Shown: positions 36,001 through 47,518 of the stretch, piece by piece
Layout of the letters: each line of letters starts with the position of its first letter
Numbering within the stretch: the stretch's first letter is position 1
Position numbers and translations under genes: made by a program
From: Adiantum capillus-veneris
Taxonomy: Eukaryota > Streptophyta > Polypodiopsida > Polypodiales > Pteridaceae
Length of the DNA: 64,000 nucleotides
Reading direction: 5' to 3'
Assembly: GCA_014529385.2 (NCBI GenBank)
Contig: CM043953.1
Location: 89,996,342-90,060,341, forward strand
The notes under the pieces: generated by a model
Told to the model about the DNA's origin: nothing
The model's input: only the letters and a program-made list of their open reading frames with translations
The model's database searches: none

Positions 36001-37018
36001 CTAGTTATATGGGTTGCTAATAGGGTTAACTTCTTCATCCTCATGCTCCCCTTCCCTCTCCAAGTGAACCCTATTTTTGCGGTTCATGGCTTGCATAGCA
36101 GGCCAAGCAACAAGATTCACAACACTTGCATCACTATCAAAAGAGAAACAAGCATGCCCTGTATCTTGACAAGCCTTCAAAACTGGTGATGTCCCACACC
36201 CCATCTCCAGCAGAAGAGCATCCTCCAAGAAAAGCAAAGCCAAAACACCCTCCATAAAAGTAGGTGATCGCTTCATTGCTCCTCAAATAGACACCATTCT
36301 TGATGAGACACTTTTCTTTGTATCTTGAAGGAAGTATGTCCAACAATCATTGTCTTGCACAATGTGTAATTTTTTGAAGGCCTTCTTTCTATTAGTATAA
36401 AACATTATAGGACGACTATCCAAACAGTGAACAAAAAAGAGGACATGTGATCGAAGCTGCAAAAAAAAATCGAAAACAATCAAATCATCATGTGGACATA
36501 CTCACACAAACTTCTAAATCAATCATAAAGAGTTATCAGATGAGTATACAAATATATTTTCTCCTCCTTCATTGACAAGACCATATGCTAGCTTGTCTAG
36601 GACGAAAACACGACGTGCAATATCAAGACCTTGGACTCAAACATACCGCTCAATCCATGTAATGCATGGACCTAAATAGATAGAAAAAAGTATATATCAC
36701 TTAAAATTCAAAAACTATTTGCTTTATTTGAATGATTGGAAATATGACAAGACTTAAGAGATTACCTATGAGAGGAGCCATCATGACAAGACAACCATCA
36801 TCGACTAAGGAAACTGCCACAACTGTCACACTAGATCTCACGTGATCTTCCATGAGTCTATTCCATTGTGGAACTCCTTGGAATCCCTCCAAGCCAAATC
36901 CGGTGGGAAAATCTAAGAATATAAAGTTTGTTGCCCATTTCACCTTCTTTTCCATCTCTAGATAATGTTGGGTTCCAAGCCCAAGGTTGGTCTAGTAAAG
37001 TTGTGCCGGTGGGAACAT
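36001..37018 (-). pseudogene. Three-exon relic with beta-class amino-methyltransferase-like motifs
   Basis: Minus-strand model: exon 1 37018-36766, exon 2 36671-36550, exon 3 36456-36001. The 94- and 93-bp introns have GT-AG borders (acceptors TCTATTTAG and TTTTTTTTTGCAG) and phases fit across both junctions. Exon 1 carries FIFLDFPTGFGLEGF, resembling the catalytic [DNS]PP[YFW] region of amino-methyltransferases with a changed second Pro and aromatic. Exon 3 carries VHCLDSRPIMFYTNRKKAFK and LLLEMGCGTSPVLKACQDTG followed by FSFDSD, resembling the SAM-binding glycine loop and the acidic residue after the next strand. Catalytic motif first and SAM motif last is the order of beta-class N6-adenine/N4-cytosine DNA methyltransferases. 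Each exon has one in-frame stop. Substrate and origin are unknown; an uncharacterised plant methyltransferase-fold family is the safe reading. Confidence 0.55.
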
Positions 37019-37131
37019 CTCTTATAGCATGCACTATAACCCTAGTTCTAGTAGAGTATGCATGGAAATTTGCTACCTAAATATATATGTAAGGTTCTTT
37101 GAATAGCGTGCTTTTTTCTTACTTTGTCAAA

Positions 37132-37173
<42 letters not shown>
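37132..37173. repeat. (CT)n microsatellite
   Basis: About 20 uninterrupted CT units. Confidence 0.97.
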
Positions 37174-37176
<3 letters not shown>

Positions 37177-37574
37177 CTCGGCAAAGCTTGTTGAAGGTGC
37201 AACAAAGCAAAGTTGCCTTGCAAGGTTGCCAAACAACATCTCAAAAGGTTGATGGTTTTTTGAGGCACACAAAGCTTGTTGACCCATGGGTCAACAGTAG
37301 GACATAACTAAATTTTTGTACCAAAGTCTTATTTTTTGAGAGTTATGAAATGATGTGGATTATGGTTAAAAATCATTTGTAATGAGTAGCTATTCTAGTT
37401 TCAAAAGTCCTGGTGCGATGGCACTTCCAAATTGTAAATACAAAGCCATTTGACCCATTGAACTCTATTTTTGGTTTAAGCTATGGTAGCTTTAGTATAT
37501 AAGGTACCTAGGTCATTTCATAAAGAGAAATTTTAATTGTAATCAAGATTTTGTGATGCCATCGACTATGTGTG

Positions 37575-37668
<94 letters not shown>

Positions 37669-38513
37669 ATGAGCTTCATCCTGATGCCACTCCCTGATTT
37701 CTCATCGCATTGGAGATTTGACTGCACCATTGCAATAGGTTCAAAGAGAGCCACACAACAACACCAAACATTCCATGTGAAATGGAGCACACGTGATAAC
37801 GCATCTACGAGCTATTTGTGGTCGTAAGTGTATCAAATGATGTTTATTTTTTGCGTGCAAGTAGTCAATAGAGTTGTGGTGACATAAGCTACACATAAAT
37901 ACTCATAGATTTCAGTTTTGTGCACTTTCAAAATTCTGCTCTGTCTTCATATACGTTTGCTAAAGATGGGTTTGGAGTGAGGATTTTGAATGTAGAGGCT
38001 TTGGAGCAAGTGTATCCTAGTGAGGGGATGGTGTTCCTTAAGTTTCATATGATTCTGGTATGGTTTGGTGAGTTTCCTTCCATTTTTGTGTGTGTGTGTT
38101 GGGTACTATAGTTGAGAGCAGTGAGATTCTTGATTTTGGTTTAGTTGGCCTTCTTGAGTGTTGTATGTGTGGGATGGTCTCCTCCTGACAAGGTATAGAG
38201 ATTGCCTTTGTGCTCTTATCGTGTCATATGTGTCTTTGATTGAAATTATGTTGATCTAGGTAGTGTTGCATGCACTTTATAGGTGGTGTGGATTCTCTCC
38301 AACAACATTGACGTTGTTGTCGGGACAAAAGGACTTAAGTAGTCAATCCTAATAACACTCGTGTGATGGTTGCTTTCTTTAGTTTCAACTAAAGGAAGCA
38401 TTTTTCCTAAGTGGATCTGGAAGAGGATATTCTGAGATCAAATGGACAACCAAGAAGCGTGTGTCTTGTTGAGGGTCTGCAACTAAATATATTTAGTTAG
38501 AATATGTAGTATT
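37174..38513. repeat. Intergenic; (TG)n(GA)n microsatellite at 37569-37667
   Basis: TG units 37569-37588 followed by GA units to 37667, about 99 bases in all. The rest has no recognised coding sequence; a 63-codon plus frame at 37920-38108 is open but unlike any family that I know. Confidence 0.7.
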
Positions 38514-40065
38514 TGTCATAATAATCAATATCTAATTCTCCTACATGATTTTCTCATGTTAAACTGATCATTTATTATGGGGAAGTACCAGGGGAGAAAA
38601 AGCTAGAATATTGGTTAAGCTAGCAGACCGGCCACAGTAGGGATCCAAAGGGGGGGCCATCTGCAAAAGAGCCATGTGTAACAATGGGCTAAAAAGACCC
38701 TAAGGTTCAGCCCATTAACACTTCCAAAATGCTAAGGTTCCAAAATTCAAAGGTTGTGTCCAAAGGTCAACCTTAAGGGAATTGGGTGCTTGGTGTGTGT
38801 ACCAAAAAAGTCTTTGCAATCCCTACTTGGGAGGGGGCGAGCCTTTCTTCTAGGAGATGAGAGAGAAAGCCACACACACACACACACACAAGCTCCCTTT
38901 ACACAAAGGGAATGAGGGACACATGTCAGGTCCCTAGGCCAGATGCCCACAAGGTGTACCCAATTCCTATTGGATGGCCTTGGAGGTGGACCAATGAGAA
39001 TTAGGCTAGAGTAAATCTAGTTTAATTAATTTAAAAACACTTAATAAAAGAACCAATGAGAATTAAGTCTCCTAGATGACTATTGGACAGTCTCCCAAGG
39101 GGTCCAATGAGCATTCAGGAGCCCAATGGCTTGCCTGATTCCTATTGGCTAGGAGGCAAAGGGGTCCAATGAGAGTTTAGTTTAATTATTAAATTACCTA
39201 AAGCTCTCAAAAAAGGGGAAAGGGGGACACATGTCAGAAGTCTATCACTTATGCTGCTTAATAGTCATTAGCTTGAGGGCCAATGAGGGTTGAGCAAGAG
39301 CAAATAGCAAAAGGGCTCGCCTAAGAGAGAGAGAGGGGGCTGATTTTTGCAAGGCATTATCACACACACACTCTATGTGTGAAGTAAAGAAGACTATCTC
39401 TTCCCAAGCTTTAATGGAGAGCTCATCACCTACTCCAAGCTTGTGAGATAGAAGCCTACATCGACACACTCTTGGCATGTGGATGCAAATCCAACCAAGA
39501 GATAAGCTTCAATGCATGCTCATCTCCTCTACCAAGCTAATTACTAAGCTAAGCTATGCTAATATGAGTGATTATGTGAGGAGATGTACATCTTTCTCAT
39601 AAGATACTCCTTCTTCCTCTCAATCTACTCTCATACCCTGCTAGCTCTCACCATCTTCGAAGGTGTGTGAGGTCTTGGGTCTGAGACCGGGGATAATTTA
39701 TGTTGTGTTTGCTAAGTGTTTTGCTTAGTGCATGAAGCTTTCATCTTCATTGCACTAGCTAGTCTTGAAGGAACACAAAGAATTGTATTGTACAATGTCT
39801 CTCTTGATGGGAGAAACCATAATACAAAGCCTTTTGGAGGGGGGACCGGCTCCATGCAAATCCGGTCCTCAACTATTGTCAATAGCTTAATTTCTCTCTC
39901 TTTTGAAAGTATTGTTGATCCTATCTAACTAGGTGGTATGGTTTTTATTGCTCTCTCCACCCAAGCACTCTTGTAATTCTTATTAGGAATCTATTCTAAT
40001 GAAATGCCCACTATGTTCATGCTAATTTCCGCTACACATAAGTTTTTAGGCCATTAAATGTTACC
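38514..40065 (+). repeat. Gypsy-3 5' LTR
   Basis: Begins TGTCATAATAATC and ends ATGTTACC; the 3' copy ends ATGTTACA, so the last base has probably mutated. About 1.55 kb. Matches 58143-59715 along its whole length with scattered substitutions. The 3' copy has a duplication of about 20 bases near 58278. A CA repeat lies at 38872-38890. Confidence 0.95.
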
Positions 40066-40066
40066 T

Positions 40067-40078
40067 TGGTATCAGAGC
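40067..40078 (+). other. Gypsy-3 primer-binding site (initiator Met tRNA)
   Basis: TGGTATCAGAGC one base after the LTR end, identical to the Gypsy-1 site. Confidence 0.9.
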
Positions 40079-40456
40079 ACAAGGTTTCTCTTTTCTTGCT
40101 CAAGAAGGGAGGTCCTCAAGCTAGCTATAAATGGTTGGTATTATTAATTGCCTATGAGTAAGTAGAATAGGGATTTTTCAGCCTTGCAGTGCGCCTGCCT
40201 TCGTGCTGTTAACAGGGCATCACCGTCGAGAGCTATGGACTTAATAGTGGAGTCCTACGGGGCTTGCCTATGGCTTAACCACTATTGAGCTATTAGAAGC
40301 TTGACAGGACCCTCTCTTCTATTCCTTGAAATTAATGGTATTCGAGCCACGGGTACAGTAGCTTGAGTGCTTTTTCTAAAGGGGTAAAGAGGAGTAGCAA
40401 CTAGGGCTTGAAGTGCCAAAGTTTACCTAAAACGTTTACACCTAAAAGTTGTTAGA

Positions 40457-41841
40457 ATGGCTGACAATAGTAAAGAGAGTGAAAGTAATGTTGATAACTT
40501 TGATTTTGCTAATGAGCAAGCTACTAATGATGCTTCAATGCATGTTAACTATCTTGTTTCTAGGCTTCAACAAGCCATGGGCAACCCATCTCTCCAAAGT
40601 GAAGTGCAACGATAGCTTCGTGCTCACGGGATTCTCCAAGCTCATCACCATGACGAGAGAACGCCTAGGAAGCCTCCTTGTGAGACTCCCAAAAGAGGTC
40701 TCTCTCCGATTCGGGAAGAAGAAGAGAATCCATACGAAGGGCTCAAGAATTTACTTCTTGATGATGCATCTCCTTCCCAAAGGAGAACTCAAGAGCCTCC
40801 ACCGAAGGAACGAGAAAGAAGTGAGTCTTCCGCCACCTCGACGGAGATGGCTCCACGAAGACGGCGGGCTAAACGCTCTCCATCACCACCAAAGCAGAGA
40901 AGACCATTGCACCCTTCTCCACATCATAATTCAAAGATGGATGATAAAAAGCAAGAGAAGAAAAAGGTGAGAAAGAGGTCACCCTCTTCTCCACCTTCTT
41001 TAAATTCTTCACCTTCTGAAGAAAGTGATGGTGCAACCTTTGAACCATCAAAAAGAAGAGGCCATAGGAAATCCTATGCCACATGGAAGAGGTCATATAG
41101 ACAAAGTCTTGGCCTTTATCCAGAAATTTGATGCGGCGTTTGGAGATGAGGGCTTCACAGACTCCTCTAAGCTATGCCATGTAGCTATGCACTTTCAAAA
41201 GTCCGCCAGGCAATGGTGGTCTAGCCTACGGGCCAACGGTGAAGCTCCACGAACATGGAAAGCTTTAAGAGCTTCCATTATGAAGCAGTTTTTGGCCACC
41301 GATGCCAAAGACAAAGTAGTCACCGAATGGCGAAGCTTAAAGCTCTCTCCCTATGAATCCATCCACAAATATGTAGACAAGTTTTGGGACCTACAACTCA
41401 AAGCCACTGTCTTCAAAAAGTTGGATTTTGGAGAGCAAAAGCAACAATTTTGTGCGGGCTTAACCGAAGAAATGGCGGAGTATGTCAACTCCCAAAGGCC
41501 ACGTACCATATCGGCGGTAATACACCATACTATGGTGGCCTCTCGAATCAATTTCCAAACGGGGGCTAAAAGAAATAATAAGCCCACGGAAAACAAGGGT
41601 TCCAACGAGCCTAAGGGGAAGGACAATGTCCAAAAGTCTCCTAAGGGAAACTCCAACAAAGCTAAAGAGAAGGGAGTTTACAAAGGTAAAAACAAACTCT
41701 CTCCTGAAGAGCTTGAGCGTTATCGCAAGGATAACCGGTGTTTCAAGTGCGGCGAACAAGGGCATGCGTACCGTGCTTGTCCCCAAAAGAACAACCACCA
41801 AGATCCTCCTACAGCTTCCTTGGTTGAAATACAAGAGGAGT
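40457..41841 (+). pseudogene. gag: Gypsy-3 gag
   Basis: Starts at ATG 40457 (MADNSKESESNVDNFDFANE). A TAG lies near 40614. A basic Arg/Ser/Pro-rich stretch follows, then a frameshift at about 41090 leads into the Retrotrans_gag region (FTDSSKLCHVAMHFQKSARQ, WKALRASIMKQFL, LKLSPYESIHKYVDKFWDLQ). One canonical zinc knuckle CFKCGEQGHAYRAC lies near 41740-41780, followed by the end of the frame at 41841. Particle-forming protein; interrupted. Confidence 0.85.
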
Positions 41842-41894
41842 AGACTCACCCAACTCACCACAAAGGATCTCCTCTATGCCATGCTTGGGGAAAG

Positions 41895-42466
41895 GTAAGA
41901 GAACATGATGCTTTTATTCTCGTTGAACCTAGTTCTACTCACAATTTTATATCTATAGAGTTGGACACCAAGCTAGGCATACAAGCTTACGAGATGGGAG
42001 ATGTCCTACCGCAGACAGTGCCTTCAAGGGGCAAGAAGCTTCAGTCACTCCCTTAATCGGGAAATTGAGGCTTCATGTCCAAGGCTATGTGGACAAAGAG
42101 GACTTCTTTATCTCTCCTCTCAAGCATGAGGATGTAATCCTAGGGGCACCATGGTTTGACCGCCTGGCTGCCAATGTTAAATTTCCTGAAAGGAGAATCT
42201 CCTTTAAGTTCAGGGAAAAAGACATGTATATAGATGCTAAGGAAATGGGTAACACTATCCCCATTGTACATACACAAGCTTTCAACAAGTCAATAAAGAG
42301 CTATATTTCCGTGTACATGATTTTTGTTAAAGATTCTCAAAATGAACCTAATGCTTTAGCAAAAGAAAATAAAAGCAACCAAAAGGAATTAGAGTTATAC
42401 AATTTTCTCAAGGGGTTTCAAGATGTTTTTATTGACGAAATCCCTTGTGAGCTACCTCCTAAATGA
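41895..42466 (+). pseudogene. Gypsy-3 protease region
   Basis: The active-site loop reads ILVEPSSTHNFISIE where the family has VDSGxTHNFI, so both the catalytic Asp and the Gly are changed. After a stop near 42053 the frame 42065-42463 has DVILGAPWFDRLAANV (the ILGxxW signature) and the linker to RT (FLKGFQDVFIDEIPCELPP), ending at TGA 42464-42466. Inactive. Confidence 0.8.
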
Positions 42467-43473
42467 GGTAATGATGACCATGCAATTGAACTTCTTCCAG
42501 GAAGCTCACCAACTAACAAACCTCCTTATAGAGTTTCTCAAGCTCAACAAGAGGAGATTATGCGGCAAGTGCATGAGTTAGTTGAGAAGGGCATGGTTAG
42601 GCCTAGCTCATCTCCATTTTGCTCACCTATGCTATTAGTGCAAAAGAAAGACGGCACATATCGTATGTGTGTCGACTGTAGAACACTAAATAGGATCACT
42701 ATCAAGAATAGGTTTCCCGTTCCACGGGTAGAAGACCTATTTGATAAGCTACAAGGATCGACCTATTTTAGTAGGATTGACCTAAAAAGTGGCTATCATC
42801 AAATAAGGATAGTTGATCAAGACATTGTAAAGACCACATTTCGCACCACATTTGGTCTTTATGAATACATTGTCATGCCTTTTGGCTTGACCAATGCACT
42901 AGCCACATTCAACCGCTTGATGGAGAAGCTGTTCAGGCCTCATCGAACGTTCACTGGAGTGTTCTTTGATGATATTATCATCTACTCTAATTCATTAGAC
43001 GAACACAAGCAACACCTCCAGGTAATATTTCAAGTTTTAAGAGAGAATAAACTTTATGTTAATCGAAAGAAAAGTGAATTTTTCTTGCAAGAGATTCAGT
43101 ATTTAGGTCACATTATCTCTCAAGATGGCATCCAAATGGATCCATCAAAGTTAGAGGTAATAAAAGGATGGCCTAAACCAAGGAATCTTCATGAACTAAG
43201 AAGCTTTATAGGTATGTGTGCATACTATAGACGCTTCATAGAAAAGTTCTCACAAATTGCAGGACCATAACATGACCTAACAAAGAAAAGCGTTAGGTAT
43301 ACATGGTCTGCTAAGGAGAACAATGCTTTCGAAAAGCTTATCTCTCAACCTGTGCTTACACTACCGGATCTCTCAAAACCATTTGACGTCTAATGTGATG
43401 CTTGTGGTGATTGCCTTGGAGCTATTTTTCTCCAAGAAGGGCACGCCATAGGCTATGAGAGCCGAAGGCTCGA
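42467..43473 (+). pseudogene. Gypsy-3 reverse transcriptase and start of RNase H
   Basis: RT motifs are well kept: [66 protein letters not shown], and active site FFDD at 42962-42973 (DDIIIYS), then YLGHIISQDGI and the thumb/connection. TAA at 43268-43270 and TAA at 43391 interrupt the frame. RNase H begins (CDACGDCLGAIFLQEG) and is cut by Gypsy-4 at 43473/43474 within the codons for RRLD. It resumes at 55949. Confidence 0.92.
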
Positions 43474-43806
43474 TGTTAACCCTCACGGCTCACGGACACC
43501 CTATTACCTACGACGGACGTTGTAACCTACAACGGACATTGTATTATTTATTTGGTAGAGTCAGGTACCGGGCTTGTCGGTCCAATAGGAAAAGGGTAAG
43601 AGTGATCGCCGACGAGAGGCGCACTCTAGCTGGAACATTCAAGGGATTAGTTGGCTAAGCATGGGCGCCCAAGTGTGAATGGGGCGAGCTCATATAAAAG
43701 CCAACTAAACCTAAAATTCACTCATTCTCTCATTTGTGCAATAGAAGAGTGGTCTTGCTCCATCTCCATCTCCATCTTCTTCTTCTTCACCTCCTTGTGT
43801 GTGTGT

Positions 43807-43901
<95 letters not shown>

Positions 43902-44137
43902 CGATCGAGCATTATGAAGGCACGACGGCGGTGAAGCGATTGAGCGCGGCGAAGCGGAGGCTCCTTCTTCTTTGCGGCGAGGAATCCTCCACGAAGCAAG
44001 CGTAGAGCGGTGAGTGACACACCATCGCCTTCTTTGAGCTTACTAGTTTAGGCTTGCTGTGTGCTTGGAGACATTTGTGGCTCGCACACGGTGTATTGGC
44101 AAGTTCCTTGCATTGACGCGTGTGACATACGCGCACA
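43474..44137 (+). repeat. Gypsy-4 5' LTR with (GT)n(GA)n microsatellite
   Basis: TGTTAACC to GCGCACA. TATAAAA at 43693-43699. A GT run (43796-43866) followed by GA (43867-43897) lies about 100 bases after the TATA box, within the presumed R/U5 transcript. Length 664 bp against 678 bp in the 3' copy, mostly from the repeat. Confidence 0.95.
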
Positions 44138-44141
44138 TTTT

Positions 44142-44158
44142 TGGCGCCGCTGCCGGGG
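44142..44158 (+). other. Gypsy-4 primer-binding site (Asp tRNA type)
   Basis: TGGCGCCGCTGCCGGGG four bases after the LTR, same as Gypsy-2. Confidence 0.9.
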
Positions 44159-44913
44159 AATGCCATACATGAAGCTCGAGTAGCACTCTGTGCTTCTCCG
44201 TGGTGCAATTTCTATTGTAGGAAAGGTAAGGAAGGAGTGTGTATGTGTGTGTTAAGAAGAGGGATTTGGTGTTATACTGTGTGTTTTTTTTATTAATGGA
44301 GTTTTCAAAGGTTCTGTGTTTATTCTCTGTGTATTAAGGTAGTTAGTTTTCTTTGTTAATAGAGATTTCAAAGGTTCTGTGTTTATTCTCTGTGTATTAA
44401 GGTAGTTAATTTTCTGTGTACGGTAAGTAGGAAGTAGATTAGTGAGAGTTAATAGAGTGTGTTAGTGTGTAAGAGTAGGTGTATTAGTTAGAAGTAGGTA
44501 GATAGAGTGTGTCTTTGCTCTCGCGCAGGCCGCGGCGACCTTATCCTTTTTTTATAATAAATTTTTTTTAAAAATTTAAAGGTAGGACCGGGATTGGGAA
44601 TATCTCCCAAACCCAAGCCCAAGCTCACGCTCAGGCCTAGGCCTCATTCGCCTTTAAAAAAAACGAATTTTAGTTTCACACGTAGCTAAAAATCAATTTT
44701 TTGAGGACCAACGAAACGTCAGATGCTTGAAAATTGTGCTGTAAAGCACACAACGACCCTCTAAGTGATACGCTCGTTTCGAGCTATCACACACTTTAAT
44801 AAAAAAAATCAAACATTAAAAAACATCAAAAAAACATCAAAAACAAGAAAAAATCAAGTAGAAAACAGGGTGCAAAACACCCACAAAACAAAGCAAGTAA
44901 CCTTTGAGGGTAC
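44159..44913 (+). other. Gypsy-4 5' leader with 63-bp tandem duplication
   Basis: Non-coding leader. A 63-bp unit containing CAAAGGTTCTGTGTTTATTC occurs twice in tandem at about 44293-44418. A (GCCCAA)n stretch near 44606-44640 corresponds to the Gypsy-2 leader. The end is A-rich (ACATCAAAAA units). Confidence 0.75.
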
Positions 44914-47316
44914 TTGCCGACACTTGTAGGGCACCCAAAGCACATGTATCTACGCTCTTGTCGTGTGCTAGAGTCCGAACAACTAGCTAGTGCTTTGATT
45001 TACGGGGGTACTCACTATCCTTCCATGCTAGGGTCTACACTATCGGCGGGGACCCAAGGTAGTGCAACCCAAGACCCAAATATAGCGGCTAGCGACTCTT
45101 CCTCTGACTACGATATTATGGAAGATCATCTTACACAAAGCCCCGGGGGAACAAATGAAACCGTGCCTAGCTGGGCCCAACAACCTGGAACTAGTGTTTT
45201 TAGCCGTTTGATGGAAACTTTTAGTAGAGCTACGTGCTCTGAACCTACGGCTAGTGAAGTAAACAAAGGGGGTGGGGAAGTAGAATCACCTTTCACATCT
45301 CCTGTAGACCCCACACTCCCTCAAAGTGTCCACGTGGACATTCTACCTACCTCATTTAATGAGGGCCCTACCGAGCTACCACCTTCCAAATTTGCCTCTA
45401 AGGTAGCGGTGACTAAAAGTCAAAACACGGGAAGCAACATTGTATCCACCTCACGGCAACCCTCTAGTACACCAAGTTTAGACGGGGTATTTCTCAATGA
45501 AAATTGGGAATATGACCTACACACGGAGACTTTGACCGACCTATACATGGGCTACACATACCATGTGGGTTGGTTAGAAGTTGTACAATCCACATCTAGT
45601 GCCACTAGTCTAGAGGAACAACAACACATGATCTGCAATGTCATCCATAGGATTATCCAGTCCGAGAGGCAAAATCAAGGAATAAACATATCTTCGACGG
45701 GTCGTATGCGATTTTTAGACACGGGCAAAGGGAAACAACCCACTCTATCACAAATGAAGACTCCCCCAGTGAGTCCCATCGATCCCCCATATGTTGTTTC
45801 GCCAGGGGTCTCAATGCAATCTGAGCCCACAGGTGATAGCTTTACTTTTCCAAGTCTAGCTCATCTTTCCCTTGATGAAACCACGGCTACCATGCCTACC
45901 CCAATGATGGGCATGCCAAGAAACAGGCCATGGACCTCGTTTGTTAGTAAAGCACCGCCACATGGTAGCTCAATGCCTGCAATAGTACCTACAAGTGCGA
46001 ACCAATCATACGCACCTATGAGTCCACGTACTCATGTAGTCCCTACCCCTCCCATTGTTTCAACTACCTATGCTCCACAACCACAATACACAAGTTCTTA
46101 TTCCCATGGGACTATACCGGCTAGCATTAGCATGTCACATCCGACGTCTACTATGCGTAGGGCCACTCATATGAACTATGGACCACCACATGGCACAACA
46201 TCGTACCCAACGTGGAACCCAAGGGCTTCCTATGCGCCAAGCCCAATGCCAATACCTACTCCACACGTAGTCTCTGGAGCACCTCCACCCACGGTGCCTG
46301 CTCACTTAGGTGACTTGGCAATGTTTGCTCAAGCTATTGGTCGATCTATTGCTGAGAATATGCGTAACACGCCTGATAGAGAGCCTAGAAGTAAGGCACT
46401 ACAAATAGCCAAGCTCACACAAAAATTTAGCGGAGACGGGGATGTGAGGAAGCATATCGAAGTGTTTGAACAAATATGCGATTCTCTAGGAGAACACAAT
46501 GACCTACATAAGAGCAATGCTTTAAGCCTAACCTTAAGTGGAAAGGCTGGGGATTGGTGTAGAACCCTAAGGGTGGAAGAAAAAATGATTTACCCTACTC
46601 TTAGGAGACCGTTCTTAAAGGAATACATACGAGAGGGAGTGCTTTGGGGTGTAGCCTCTCAGCTCCAGAAAGCCCAACGAGAGGAAGGAGAGTCGGTGAG
46701 AGACTTTATAAGTCACTTGAAACATTTGAATTCTCGTTGTAATCCAAATGAACGCTTCAACAATAACCAATTGCTTGATAGATTCATTAGGGGGTTACGA
46801 CATGAGGATATTTACAATGGCCTAGTCATTAGAGGTATCACCACTTGGGAAGCAGTCACCACCAATGCGACGATCCAATTGGAGGATAATTTAACGATTC
46901 AAGGAGAAAGAGTGTCTGTTGAACCTAAATCTATTAGCTCGCAAGCATCAGGGCATCAGCCAATGACCCTAAAGCCTATTGCCAAGGAGCCAAAGATATC
47001 TGAGATGACTTTAGCAGATCTCACCAAGGCTATTCAAGAGAGTCTTAGAGACAATCATGCTCCGCAAAACAATCATATGTATCCAAGAAGGGAGCAGCAA
47101 TGGTGCTCAGTATGCTATGGACCGCATAGTACCAGTGAATGCCCTACTTTCAGAGTAAAATTCAATGGGAACTGCAATGCATGTGGGAGGTATGGTCATC
47201 ATGCTAAGGATTGCATAGTATTTAAGCATGCGATGGCCAATAGACCAACCTTAGCATGGAAGGACTCAATGCCAAAAGGTGCCGTTTCCACCTTAGGATC
47301 TATATGTTCCTCATAG
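44914..47316 (+). CDS. gag: Gypsy-4 gag (truncated by rearrangement)
   Basis: Open frame of 800 codons, colinear with Gypsy-2 gag and without its stop codon. The N-terminal half is Ser/Thr/Pro-rich and low in structure. The Retrotrans_gag capsid region begins at about residue 500 (KHIEVFEQICDSLGEHNDLH, LSLTLSGKAGDWCRTLR, GESVRDFISHLKHLNSRC). Two zinc knuckles follow at about residues 730-770, CSVCYGPHSTSEC and CNACGRYGHHAKDC. The last 20 or so codons are read through an inverted segment (47235-47515), so the natural C-terminus with two further knuckles present in Gypsy-2 is missing. Likely still able to fold as a capsid. Confidence 0.85.
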   Translation: MPTLVGHPKHMYLRSCRVLESEQLASALIYGGTHYPSMLGSTLSAGTQGSATQDPNIAASDSSSDYDIMEDHLTQSPGGTNETVPSWAQQPGTSVFSRLMETFSRATCSEPTASEVNKGGGEVESPFTSPVDPTLPQSVHVDILPTSFNEGPTELPPSKFASKVAVTKSQNTGSNIVSTSRQPSSTPSLDGVFLNENWEYDLHTETLTDLYMGYTYHVGWLEVVQSTSSATSLEEQQHMICNVIHRIIQSERQNQGINISSTGRMRFLDTGKGKQPTLSQMKTPPVSPIDPPYVVSPGVSMQSEPTGDSFTFPSLAHLSLDETTATMPTPMMGMPRNRPWTSFVSKAPPHGSSMPAIVPTSANQSYAPMSPRTHVVPTPPIVSTTYAPQPQYTSSYSHGTIPASISMSHPTSTMRRATHMNYGPPHGTTSYPTWNPRASYAPSPMPIPTPHVVSGAPPPTVPAHLGDLAMFAQAIGRSIAENMRNTPDREPRSKALQIAKLTQKFSGDGDVRKHIEVFEQICDSLGEHNDLHKSNALSLTLSGKAGDWCRTLRVEEKMIYPTLRRPFLKEYIREGVLWGVASQLQKAQREEGESVRDFISHLKHLNSRCNPNERFNNNQLLDRFIRGLRHEDIYNGLVIRGITTWEAVTTNATIQLEDNLTIQGERVSVEPKSISSQASGHQPMTLKPIAKEPKISEMTLADLTKAIQESLRDNHAPQNNHMYPRREQQWCSVCYGPHSTSECPTFRVKFNGNCNACGRYGHHAKDCIVFKHAMANRPTLAWKDSMPKGAVSTLGSICSS

Positions 47317-47515
47317 CCTTCCAAAAAAGAAATAGATGACTCACAACCCACTTGATTCATAGAAGTGATTCTCGGATGTGGTGGTTGCGGTCCTAGCACT
47401 AGAGGTGGTAAGGGTGTTGTTTCAATAACATTTTGGGCCGTAGGAACCATGTGTTGTGCTGTTTGTTCAAGAGGTGGGGCCGGCATCAAGGTTGGTCTAT
47501 TGGCCAAAAGGTGCC
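47235..47515. repeat. Local inversion in Gypsy-4 gag, bounded by 18-bp inverted repeats
   Basis: GGCCAATAGACCAACCTT at 47235-47252 and its exact reverse complement at 47488-47505 bound a segment whose minus strand encodes the gag linker (LMPAPPLEQTAQHMVP, LGPQPPHPRITSMNQVGCE), which in Gypsy-2 is read on the coding strand just after the second zinc knuckle. A 13-bp direct repeat GCCAAAAGGTGCC occurs at 47271-47283 and 47503-47515. Immediately after, the sequence jumps to the protease-side linker, so about 1 kb present in Gypsy-2 (two zinc knuckles and the acidic linker) is missing. Confidence 0.85.
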
Positions 47516-47518
47516 TTT

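Noticed and set aside
37920-38111. 63-codon plus frame
   Set aside because: Too short, no family match, ends in a TG-rich tract.
43651-44020. Open frames across the GT/GA arrays in the Gypsy-4 LTRs (also 55448-55831)
   Set aside because: Dinucleotide repeat translations (VCVCVC, HTHTHT) inside LTRs; not genes.
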